Assembly (NCBI GenBank): GCA_964019135.1
Contig: OZ025252.1
Span: 4,604,823-4,668,822 of the forward strand
DNA: 64,000 nt
Reading direction: 5' to 3'
DNA from: Arenicola marina
Taxonomy: Eukaryota; Annelida; Polychaeta; Arenicolidae
Part shown: piece by piece, positions 34,233 to 45,600 of the stretch
Layout: each line of letters opens with the position of its first letter
Position numbering within the stretch: position 1 is the stretch's first letter
Translations under genes and position numbers: made by a program
Notes under the pieces: generated by a model
The model's database searches: none
The model's input: only the letters and a program-made list of their open reading frames with translations
Told to the model about the DNA's origin: nothing

Positions 34233-35180
34233 CTGAAGAAGAAGATGTTTCACAAATACACTGACATGAAGTACTACTTTCTACCTTGGCATCAAATCTT
34301 AATCTCTCAATAGTGTCAACCCATCTATAGGATACTCAGATAAAAAAAACACTTAATTTGCTGACAAAACAAAAAGAAATGTACAACTTGTTATCTAAAG
34401 CTGTTCATAAAACAATTCCTTTTTAATATCAAAATATTAAAAAGAAATTACTAGAATAATTTTGGTAGTTTTTTTACTTCCCTGTTTTTACTCAAGAAGA
34501 ATGGTTTGAAAAAGTTTATTATTAGCAGTAAGAGATAAAATAATTGATTTAAAGTTGCGTATCTAACTCTTTCCCACCCAAACTAAAGAAACCAAAATAC
34601 AAATAAGAATCAGTCCTTGAATCATCCAAGATTTCTTTATCTATATTCCATGCATATCAAACTGCCAAATGGAGTCTCTCAGCCTTGCCAGTGATATCAA
34701 TTTATCACAGGTTTTTAACTTAGTGGTAAACGTCATCAGTTTATATGTCTTTTGTGATGCTTTGCTATAAGTAGCAGTGCCACGACAGATATCTGTGGTG
34801 CCCTGGGATAGACACTTTTGGCCCATCACAGTCGAAACAGCAATATTTATTAGGTTTCTGAATTTATAGAATGAAACAATAGTTTTCTGCAAATTGTGAT
34901 ATATATGTTACCTATATTTAATTTTGGCTGGAAAGAGCTTGATATACAACTTAACAAGCTCTACCAATACCTAGGACATTTTGAGAATGGTGAAGGTGCA
35001 ATGCCAAAGGTATCGCTGAATTATGCTACTTATGCTAATACTGTATCTTCTACAAAAATGCTACTACAGATTAAATGATAAGAGTGTACTATGGTTTGAC
35101 TAGGAGTTGGAAATGATTTTAAATAATCTAGGTAATTTTGGTAGCAGCGTCAATGCTCTGCTTCTAGACTTTGCTGCATA
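34233..35180. other. PAPOL 5' intron, single-copy
   Basis: AT-rich sequence upstream of PAPOL exon P1; nothing identifiable beyond weak open frames. Presumed intron between the untranslated first exon and P1. Confidence 0.4.
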
Positions 35181-35190
35181 GCTTGCAATC

Positions 35191-35250
35191 TAGCCCTGTA
35201 ACATGGCCCACCGGCCGCAGGGCGGACCGGAGGGCCATATTACAGGGCTA
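35191..35250. mobile_element. 60-bp foldback element with 10-bp direct repeats
   Basis: The outer 19 bp (TAGCCCTGTAACATGGCCC) are inverted at the other end with one mismatch, and the GC-rich centre is itself nearly palindromic. Exact 10-bp direct repeats GCTTGCAATC (35181-35190 and 35251-35260) abut both ends, as for a transposed element with its target duplication. No coding capacity. Confidence 0.7.
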
Positions 35251-35933
35251 GCTTGCAATCTACCAAGCCAGATCCACTCTCTGATTAAATAGGCCTAGTC
35301 GTCTCTCCCAATCACTGAGAGATGTAACCACTTGTGGGCTTGTAGCTATTAGTCATATGCACAGGCACTCAGGTCAGTTGATACGAAGCCTGCCAGCCAC
35401 ACGTAAATAAAGTATCACTGATCTAAGCGCCTGCGGTTATATGACATATCAGACTGCAACTGTATAACCATATACCATACAAATAGTTCAATGTTCATCC
35501 AGATCAGAATGAATAGCTACTGGAATATATGTATCAATTACAACTGTGTATGCATAAGGAAAGATGAAATTGAAAATATAACGAGGAAAGTTTAATCCAC
35601 AACGCACCACTGTTTTTACAGGGTAATCAGAGGCTAAGCATAAGACTAGTGCTTATAAGTTAAAGCTTTGTCATTAACAGGACATAAGAGCACATCAGGG
35701 CAAATCAGATGAACAATAGATGTTCAAATATAGCCTTCAAATATAGAGATATGGTCTTTACGTCGGGCAGAATTCTGTTTACTAGAAAACAGTCAACAAA
35801 CGATAATTTGACTTTGTCAGTTTGTGTGGTTGTGTAGTGACGGCCGAGACAAAGTTAATCTAAAGTTTTTACGCAGTATAAATTAAACCGCAACACGAAT
35901 ACATTTTATTTTAGAAAATATGAAACTTTACCT

Positions 35934-36090
35934 ATCCAAAATACTAAATGTGTTCATGCAGGCGTGATACACCTGATTGGACCGAGCTTATCTGCTTATA
36001 TATGTGACATGTCGATCACGCTTTTAACGCAGTGCAGTACAAATATGGCGGTTTCCTTTGAGAAAGATTTTATGCCGCTCCACGACAACA
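35934..36090 (-). promoter_or_regulatory. Candidate PAPOL promoter and untranslated first exon
   Basis: Minus strand shows a CCAAT box (GTCCAATCAG near 35974), a YY1-like CCGCCATATTTG near 36050, and a donor-like GATAGGTAAAG at about 35934. PAPOL exon P1 has a 5' UTR acceptor, so an upstream non-coding exon is required; this is the best candidate seen, not a proven one. Confidence 0.3.
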
Positions 36091-36195
36091 GAAATTTCCG
36101 ATGTCTTATTATGACAGCAGAGAGTGACGCTCGATGCATCGCACTGATATCCATCCGGATAGGTGATTTTACTGATTTATCCATTATAAAGCATG

Positions 36196-36396
36196 CAGTG
36201 GCTGATCCAAGTTGGGGGGGGGGTGTAGGGCCTATTGTTTTTTCTTTTAGTTTTGGTTACCTTTTTCAGTGCCAAATATACTATGCTATATTAGGTGTAC
36301 ATGGAGCCCCCACCCCCACCCCTACTTTTTGCACAGGCGTATTAATGGGGGGTTGGCACAGGGAGGGGGCACGTGCCCCCTGGTTTGGACCCTAAG
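36196..36396 (+). mobile_element. Possible degenerate DNA-transposon fragment
   Basis: The start CAGTGGCTGATCCAAG followed by a G-run, and the internal GGGGCACGTGCCCCCTGG, resemble the ends and interior of short hAT-like elements. The matching opposite end was not found, so this is tentative. Confidence 0.3.
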
Positions 36397-37389
36397 GTAA
36401 ATCTGTAAATATTACAATGCATCAAGCTTACTAGTTTATGTGTTTCTTTTGTATCTTACCAACGATTATAGAGTGTGCAATCAGTATGTAACGTGCACCA
36501 CGGTCACGTCTAATATAAGTCACTTTTACACGCATATGTTTTTGTTGAACAATTTTTGTAGCCCACCTTTCAAGAATTCCTGCACACACACCCATGTAAG
36601 ACCCACAACCCTCCCCATATGAACCCCGTCATCTATTGGGTTCAACCAAGTTTTTCGGATAACCCACTCTAAATGCCCCATTTTCAACATCTTAGCTGGC
36701 CCTGCCCTAATTGTTATACCGTCGCCACAAATACAGTTATCCACTCACTATATATAAAATGGCAAGACTTAGGTAACATTGAATTTGCGTCTCAATTAAT
36801 ATGGAGAAGTAACTACTGATGTAGGATACATTCAATGTTTGTGTTATACACACATCTGCATTGAAATTCATTGGAAGTAATATAGCTGGGCCGGTCGAGA
36901 ACTGGAAAATTGTATCGGGAAAAGTCGTAGTAGAATATTATCAGGCGGATTGGATCAAATGTTGTTGAAGTACAATCAATGGCGATATATTTGTAGATTT
37001 TGTGCGGGGGTCTTTTATTTATAATTTAAATATTACCGCCGCACATACTGTACAAGTATAAAATGCGTAAAGTGAAATCATTTCTTTGTATTATCTGGCT
37101 TTTTTTGCCCCCGAATTGGACGTTGGATAACGGCGTACGAACATATGGTGAATACTGTGGTCTTTATAAACGCGGATATTTGACACACGGGGACTTCGTA
37201 TGTCAGATTTCTCGCCTTCTGATTGGTTGGACGAGAATCATCAATATGGCAGACGAATCAAAGTGGATTTGCCTGAATTTATTATCAACATTGCGATGAA
37301 ATTGCGATGAGGGGTTAGAGGAAGTGTTGGAATGGTGGTCTTCTTTCAGGTGTCATATGGGATCTAAATTTGGATACATGGAGAGCAAT

Positions 37390-37600
37390 CGTTTGTGGAT
37401 TTAAGGAGGATGAGACGCAAGAAGACGCGAACTGCGAGACGGAGTGTGGATCGAGCAGCCGTGCGACTGCGAGTGGCGGATCGCTCCTCCTCTCCGCTAC
37501 GTCAGTGGACGGTACCCAGACCCACTGCCACTGCCAGTGGACATTGTCATCGACGTCCTGTGTATGGCATGCAAACATCTCAGTGATCGCGGCCCTCACA
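37390..37600 (+). other. GC-rich island in AT-rich DNA with overlapping open frames
   Basis: Sharp rise in GC between about 37390 and 37600. Two plus frames (37370-37681 and 37395-37586, the latter Arg-rich) and one minus frame (37315-37599) are open. No family is recognised. An acceptor-like CTTCTTTCAG lies at about 37350. Could be an unidentified exon or CpG-rich regulatory DNA. Confidence 0.25.
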
Positions 37601-37681
37601 TCTTTACATTCTAAACCCTTGTATCAGACACACATTATAGATACCTACTTGTATAGGAGCAGTGTCATGTCAATGTGGTAG

Positions 37682-39600
37682 CTATTGAAACTGAACCAAG
37701 GAAAGGTGGCAATCTGTCATACATGTATTGCTGCTCAGTTTCTGCAACAAGCTTAGTAAAGATCTACTAAATATATGTTATATTTAAACAGTTGTGAAAC
37801 TTGAAAGGTTATATTTACAATTTGAAGATAATATGAAATCAGTATGCTGGTAAGGTTTTATATAAGTTGTTATAATTAAAATAATATTTATTTTATTTTA
37901 AATACCGGAATAAGTAGATTCTAGTATTAATGCACTATTAGTTAGATCTAGACTAAGCCTATATCATCTTTCAAACTTTACTTTAAAATCCTGATAGCTA
38001 TATATAAACTAATAAATTGATACCAATAATAAAAACTTGCAGTATAAAGACAGCATTTAAATCGAAATACATTGATTATCTTTTCTTTAAAATATCAAGC
38101 TTACACCTTTTAAATATAGATAGATTTAATATATATAAATTAGTAAAATAAATGAAGCTATTCAGCTACTAAGTTATTAGAGCTATATTTTATAGAAGTT
38201 TTTCGAAAAATGAAGTTTTATGATTTAAAAATTATGATAAGGTAAATATATATAAAGATAATAAGTTGTGTATTGCATAGAAGGTAATCTATCAGTGATA
38301 AAGTAATATATATATATATATAAGTTTTATCTTTTAGTTGAAAGCAGTTATGCATTGCACTAAATTATACATAGATCATAAGAATAAAACATAAATGATA
38401 CCAAATTGCTATAGAATTTTACTGATATAATAGTATTAAAAAGTACTTTATATATCGTAAAATGATTAAACAGGACTTTTATTGTGAAATGTAGATACCA
38501 GTTATGGATATACTCTTGATGTATTTGTAAGACTTGTATAAACGTCAAGTTTATTCAAGCTACTTGTCTCCACTTGAAGCACTATTGACTGGTCATATTG
38601 CTGATAGATGCAGTCTTCACATTTACTGGTGGATTGCCTTTTATGCAATATTGATAAACACTAATGACTGCCATATATAATAGAATATAATCAAATGCTG
38701 ATAGATTGGTTCTCTGTCATTAAGTGTAATTATAGCCAGTGTGTACAGTTCTTTCTTATTAATGTTACACATGTTACTTTAAAATTCAAAATACCCAATA
38801 TTAAAATACCCTCAAGTATATTTCCTTGTTAATGTTGCATTAAAATTTAAATTACCCAATACTAGAATACCCTCAAGAAAATCAGCTTTCATCATACAAC
38901 AAACTTTTTTACTCAGAAAATGTATCTATACTTTGCAATATATAATAACTCTCGATCAGTATTTACATCAAACTACACTGACCCTCAATTATGACTCCTT
39001 GTGTTGAAAGTCTGCAACATACTCTTGTGACTAATAGATACCAATTCAACTGTAGTATTTTTATTGACTGTGTGTCTTCTGACAGAAGATAGGAGGGGAG
39101 CTTGTATAATATAGGGAGTGCTATATTGTGTTGCTAAAATTCCCAATGCATCATGATGCATCCATAAACAGGCAGTCATGTACAAGTGCATTTCCCATTG
39201 AAATTTTGCTGAAAAACTTTACCTGAGCAGCTAAGGGCAGCAACAGTAGTTGTAAGGATAGTGTCATTACCCATGTCTTGTGCCTATTTTGTTTCCATTC
39301 TACTAAACTTTGGCCCAAGCTTTATCTTGTGTATTTCACATGTATGTGTATATCCTTCTATTATAGGACACCCATACAAAAGACATGATCAGACATGAAA
39401 TATTGAACTGAAGTAAATATATTATATCCCCTTTCCAGGCCTATATATCTTTTAATTACATGATTTGACTTTGCTTTCAGAATGTCTTATTTGGGGTAGG
39501 AAGGACTGATATCCTGGCTGAGTGAGGCTTTACACTTGGAACACCTGTTGTAGAACAAGGTTCATGCTTGTATAGATGTCAGTTGTCGCTGCTTTCTTGG
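37682..39600. other. Very AT-rich intergenic stretch upstream of RGS
   Basis: No supported gene, low GC, TA-rich runs such as 38304-38321. It changes abruptly to GC-rich sequence around the RGS start codon. Confidence 0.6.
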
Positions 39601-39617
39601 ATATATCACACACTGTC

Positions 39618-39737
39618 ATGGCGGATATAGAAGACTTTGTGGACTAAATGGTAAAAATCGAGGATACCTGTTCTTTTGCTAATACATATATGCCCAGTGG
39701 AGAGGAGAATGAATCTTGCGTCATTCGATGCACGTAG
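39618..39737 (+). CDS. Two abutting short open frames upstream of the RGS start (possible uORFs)
   Basis: 39618-39647 encodes a 9-residue frame with good start context (TGTCATGGCG). Its TAA is followed at once by an ATG opening a 29-residue frame ending at 39737. If the RGS 5' UTR covers them, both could restrain translation. Transcription here is unproven. Confidence 0.25.
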
Positions 39738-39899
39738 ATACGTGACCTCTACGTGTCTTCCTTGTCGGAGCTTGTGAAGCAATTCGTTCTCTGCAACACC
39801 ATAGTGCTAGTTCTGATGACAAGGCCTGTGATTGGTGTCAACGCTAGCGAGGCAAGCGGCAGCACCCGGGGTGTGTAGCATGTTGTCGGAGGAGTGACC

Positions 39900-40028
39900 A
39901 TGGCCCATCGATACAGCAAGCGGTCAGATTCTTCTTCTAGTTCAACGACTACGCCAGGCGCCAAACCTTCCAACGGTGAACAACAGCCTAAAGAGGAAGA
40001 AAGTCCGAATATTATGGTGTACAGAAAG
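39900..40028 (+). CDS. R7-family RGS protein (RGS6/RGS7 type), first coding exon
   Basis: ATG at 39900 opens 43 codons, a Ser/Thr-rich leader followed by EEESPNIMVYRK, then donor GTACGT in phase 0. Vertebrate RGS7 starts with a short leader and ADESPNMLVYRK, RGS6 with EESSPNMIVYCK, immediately before the DEP domain, so position, motif and length agree. R7 RGS proteins bind Gbeta5 and speed GTP hydrolysis by Gi/o alpha subunits, mainly in neurons. The DEP, GGL and RGS domains must lie beyond 64000, since no matching exon was seen in the 24 kb downstream. The leader is not conserved, so the call rests on about 11 residues plus exon structure. Confidence 0.75.
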
Positions 40029-40601
40029 GTACGTGCCCCTTGACGTTTCTATTGGTGATTTTACGAAACTCCATATGTGGTGGACGTCGCAAACGTTTTT
40101 TTGTCAGTGGTATTTCAGCGATGGATATTTTACAGTCTCGTGATGCGGCACCGACCACTGGCGTCCGATGTGAAAGCTGCTGGATTTTCCGTGACCCCTT
40201 AATTTCCCGTTGGCTACTTATCCTCACAGGTGTGGAGAATGACTTGAGTATATTTACAACATCCCCTCTATCACTAGGTTGAACTGATGACGATGAATTA
40301 AATAGCGAAGAGGAAATACCTTCACGACATCTGAATAGGTACTTGGGAACTAGATCTGGGGGATTTATCATCCCTCATGTCCACGAATGTTGTGTATACA
40401 CATATATATCATGTACATCAGTTCCAGAGGCAGTAATCTAGATTGCGGAAATGTAATGACATTGGCGATGAAATAGATAAAGAGATATGACCAAAAAAGC
40501 GCAGGTGGACGTTGCCAGAAAGTGTTTTATAATGGCTGCGTCATATTAAGGAGGAGAAACACAGTGAGGCGTCATGTCTTCAAGATATTGTGAAATATCT
40601 G

Positions 40602-40890
40602 TGACGTCACGTCCTCAATATTGTGACACGTCTGTTCCGTCACGTCCTCAATATTGTGACACGTCCTTTCCCTCACGTCCTAAATATTGTGACACATCCG
40701 TTACGTCACGTCCTTAATATTGTGACACGTCCGTTACGTCACTTCCTTAATATTGTGACACGTCCGTTACGTCACGTCCTAAATATTGTGACACATCCGT
40801 TACGCCACGTCCCTAATATTGTGACACGTCCGTTACGTCACGTCCTCAAATATTGTGACGCATTCGTTGCGCCACTTTCTCAAATATTGT
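40602..40890 (+). repeat. 33-bp minisatellite with ACGTCA motifs
   Basis: About eight to nine copies of a unit with CCGTTACGTCACGTCC and AATATTGTGACAC; the first copy contains a perfect TGACGTCA at 40602-40609. Starts 574 bases into the RGS intron. Confidence 0.9.
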
Positions 40891-42640
40891 GAGATGTTGC
40901 AATCGCTATAGCTGTGTCACGCCATCAGATATACATCTGTGGGACTTGTCCTTGCATCACGTCCTGAAATAGTGCCGTGACACATTCACTGCGTCGCGTC
41001 CTGTTGTCATTGCCGCGACACGCTGTCCATCATCGCCCTGCTTGCGGGGAGAGCTGCCTTAACGATTGTTTTTACTGATCCGCATGCCCATAGCAACCAC
41101 GATGAATCACTATGGGGAAGCGGGGGGGGACTTATTGTCGACACATAGCTCATCGCTGCATTATCCCTCCCGTGACCTGCTCACCTTTGGCGCCACATGA
41201 CCCGAAGTATGTTAATGCCCCTTCCCTTCGATTCAACGGCGGGCGCGGCCAACTGTCGATTTGTTGGGATGCAGGCAGGTCGCCTGGCTAGCTCTCCTCC
41301 CACGGTGCAGTTTGTCCCGACTGTCCTGCTGTGACCGCCGCCTAGTGCTAGAGACAGAGGGGAAAAAGGGGGTGGTTGAGGGTGGGGGGGTGCGAGAAGG
41401 ATCGCCGTGGAGGAAAGACACTGGCACGGGGACAGCCGGCTATGGCATGACGGCTGGGCAGGCGGGGGGGTGGGGCATGGCAGGAGGCGGGTGTGGCCAT
41501 GGATTTGAAGGGTATGGCTTGGGCTGTGAGGGGATGGTGGGGTGGACCGGGATGAATCCGTGGGCCCGGAGTGTGTGTGTGTGTGTGAATGGGGGGGGGG
41601 GGGGGGTAGGGGTAGTCGCTGCTGGCCGATACCGCTGAAAGTGACACCTTAGTTGATTTCAATATGGCCATCCACATCTGTGACGGGTCTGTATTGATTC
41701 TGGGCGCCCAAAGGTGTCCAGCAGCTGTCCGCGTCCTGTTGGGAAAATCTCGGTCGACGGCTGCACGTTTGTGGCAGGAAACCGGATAAGTGATGAGGCC
41801 GAGAAAATGAGAAGGGCTTCGGCTGGACCGAGGGTGAGATGCAGATGGGAGGACAGGAGGAGGTGGGGCGGCCTTAGGAAGGACGGGAGGGTAGCAGTGA
41901 AGGCTGGAAATGAGAATAGGCCTCAAATTCGTCCTCACAAGATGGAGGAGGGACTTGACCCATGTCTGTCGTAGATGAGCTGTGACGGTGCGGAGGGATA
42001 ACTCATCCGATCGACTTAAAGGAGGGGGCGAAGTAGTAAGCTGCGTTGTTCGCTCCCGTCCATCTTACATAATACCAATCTGAGGTTATCCTGGGGGGGG
42101 GGGGGGGGCGGTGTAGGTCGGAGGACGTACGTAGACCCGCGTAATATCGTGTTGAGGTGCGACTAGCGCACGTGGTTGTTGCGTCATAGGGTTCAGTGGG
42201 GGTAATCCTCCCTAAGGGAGGCGGCGGGGGGGTGGGGGGAGTTGCGGGTCCGGCCCGTCACGTTGAAGGGACACTACTGGTTATTAGCCCGCAGTGTCCT
42301 GTTGGGGGCGACACGAGGAAGTCTGGGTGGTCTGGGTTGGTACCGCAAAGTCAACGTACCGTTATTACCATACGACATAAAAAATACTTTGGCGCCTTGC
42401 TAAAGGACGTGACAAATATAAGCAACTTGTAAAGAATTCAGTTCGTATTTACAATTTCCGACCCAGCCGTGTCCGGTTTGGAAGCTAACTGGTCAATGGG
42501 AATACTCTGAATAGGAAGATGGACGCCAAATAGCCAATAGAAATAGCAAGACGACAGAGGAAAGCTGGTCACATGGTCGCGAGTATTGTACCCACTCGGC
42601 ATCAGTACTCAGTACAAATACCACACCGAGCAACGTCCGC

Positions 42641-45600
42641 TTCCTTCTTCCCCTCACCTTCTCCCATCAGAGGTTCCAGGAACACGCTTCCTTCTTCCCT
42701 TCACCTTCTCCCACCAGAGGTTCCAGAGACACGCTTCCTTCTTCCCCTCACCTTCTCCCACCAGAGGTTCCAGGGACACGCTTCCTTCTTCCCCTCACCT
42801 TCACCCATCAGAGGTTCCAGGGACACGCTTCCTTCTTCCCTTCACCTTCTCCCATTAGAGGTTCCAGGGACACGCTTCCTTCTTCCCTTCACCTTCTCCC
42901 ATCAGAGGTTCCAGGGACAGGCTTCCTTCTTCCCCTCACCTTCTGCCACCCGAGGTTCCAGGGACACGCTTCCTTCTTCCCCTCACCTTCACCCATCAGA
43001 GGTTCCAGGGACACGCTTCTTTCTTCCCCTCACCTTCACCCATCAGAGGTTCCAGGAACACGCTTCCTTCTTCCCTTCACCTACTCCCACCAAAGGTTCC
43101 AGGGACACGCTTCCTTCTTCCCTTCACCTTCTCCCACCAGAGGTTCCCGGGACACGCTTCCTTCTTCCCTTCACCTTCTCCCACCAGAGGTTCCAGGGAC
43201 AGACTTTCTTCTTCCCCTCACCTTCTGCCATCAGAGGTTCCAGGGACACGCTTCCTTCTTCCCCTCACCTTCACCCATCAGAGGTTCCAGGGACACGCTT
43301 CCTTCTTCCCCTCACCTTCACCCATCAGAGGTTCCAGGAACACGCTTCCTTCTTCCCTTCACCTTCTCCCATCAGAGGTTCCAGGGACACGCTTCTCTCT
43401 TCCCTCCACCTTCTCCCACCAGAGGTTCCAGAGACACGCTTCCTTCTTCCTTTCACCTTCTCCCATCAGAGGTTCCAGGGACACGCTTCCTTCTTCCCTT
43501 CACATTCTCCCATCAGAGTTTCCAGGGACACGCTTCCTTCTTCCCCTCACCTTCTCCCATCAGAGGTTCCAGAGACACGCTTCCTTCTTCCCTTCACCTT
43601 CTCCCACCAGAGGTTCCAGGGACACGCTTCCTTCTTCCCTTCACCTTCTCCCACCAGAGGTTCCAGGGACACGCTGCCTTCTTGCCTTCACCTACTCCCA
43701 CCAGAGGTTCCAGGGACACGCTTCCTTCTTCTCTTCACCTTCTCCCACCAGAGGTTCCAGGGACACGCTTTATTCTTCCCCTCACCTTCACCCATCAGAG
43801 GTTCCAGGGACAGGCTTCCTTCTTCCCCTCACCTTCTGCCGTCAGAGGTTCCAGGGACACGCTTCCTTCTTCCCCTCACCTTCACCCATCAGAGGTTCCA
43901 GGGACACGCTTCCTTCTTCCCCTCACCTTCACCCATCAGAGGTTCCAGGGACAGGCTTCCTTCTTCCCCTCACCTTCTGCCATTAGAGATTCCAGGGACA
44001 CGCTTCCTTCTTCCCCTCACCTTCACCCATCAGAGGTTCCAGAGACACGCTTCCTTCTTCCCTTCACCTTCTCCCACCAAAGGTTCCAGGGACACGCTTC
44101 CTTCTTCCCTTCACCTTCTCCCATCAGAGTTTCCAGGGACACGCTTCCTTCTTCCCCTCACCTTCTCCCATCAGAGTTTCCAGGGACACGCTTCCTTCTT
44201 CCCCTCACCTTCACCCACCAGAGGTTCCAGGGACACCCTTCCTTCTTCCCTTCACCTTCTCCCACCAAAGGTTCCAGGGACACGCTTCCTTCTTCCCTTC
44301 ACCGTCTCCCACCAGAGGTTCCAGAGACACGCTTCCTTCTTCCCTTCACCTTCTCCCATCAGAGGTTCCAGGGACACGCTTTCTTCTTCCCTTCACATTC
44401 TCCCATCAGAGTTTCCAGGGACACGCTTCCTTCTTCCCCTCACCTTCTCCCATCAGAGGTTCCAGAGACACGCTTCCTTCTTCCCTTCACCTTCCCCCAC
44501 CAGAGGTTCCAGGGACACGCTTCCTTCTTCTCTTCACCTTCTCCCACCAGAGGTTCCAGAGACACGCTTCCTTCTTCCCTTCACCTTCTCCCACCAGAGG
44601 TTCCAGGGACAGGCTTCCTTCTTCCCCTCACCTTCTCCCACCAGAGGTTCCAGGGACAGGCTTCCTTCTTCCCCTCACCTTCTGCCATCAGAGGTTCCAG
44701 GGACAGGCTTCCTTCTTCCCCTCACCTTCACCCATCAGAGGTTCCAGAGACACGCTTCCTTCTTCCCCTCACCTTCACCCATCAGAGGTTCCAGGAACAC
44801 GCTTCCTTCTTCCCTTCACCTTCTCCCACCAGAGGTTCCAGAGACACGCTTCCTTCTTCCCCTCACCTTCTCCCACCAGAGGTTCCAGGGACACGCTTCC
44901 TTCTTCCCCTCACCTTCACCCATCAGAGGTTCCAGGGACACGCTTCCTTCTTCCCTTCACCTTCTCCCATCAGAGGTTCCAGGGACACGCTTCTTTCTTC
45001 CCCTCACCTTCTCCCACCAGAGGTTCCAGGGACACGCTTCCTTCTTCCCCTCACCTTCACCCATCAGAGGTTCCAGGGACAGGCTTCCTTCTTCCCTTCA
45101 CCTTCTGCCATCAGAGGTTCCAGGGACACGCTTCCTTCTTCCCCTCACCTTCACCCATCAGAGGTTCCAGGGACACGCTTCCTTCTTCTCTTCACCTTCT
45201 GCCACCAGAGGTTCCAGGGACACGCTTCCTTCTTCCCCTCACCTTCACCCATCAGAGGTTCCAGGGACACGCTTCCTTCTTCTCTTCACCTTCTGCCATC
45301 AGAGGTTCCAGGGACACGCTTCCTTCTTCCCCTCACCTTCACTCATCAGAGGTTCCAGGAACACGCTTCCTTCTTCCCTTCACCTTCTCCCATCAGAGGT
45401 TCCAGGGACAGGCTTCCTTCTTCCCCTCACCTTCTCCCACCAGAGGTTCCCGGGACAGGCTTCCTTCTTCCCTTCACCTTCTCCCACCAGAGGTTCCCGG
45501 GACAGGCTTCCTTCTTCCCTTCACCTTCTCCCACCAGAGGTTCCAGGGACACGCTTCCTTCTTCCCTTCACCTTCTCCCACCAGAGGTTCCAGAGACACG

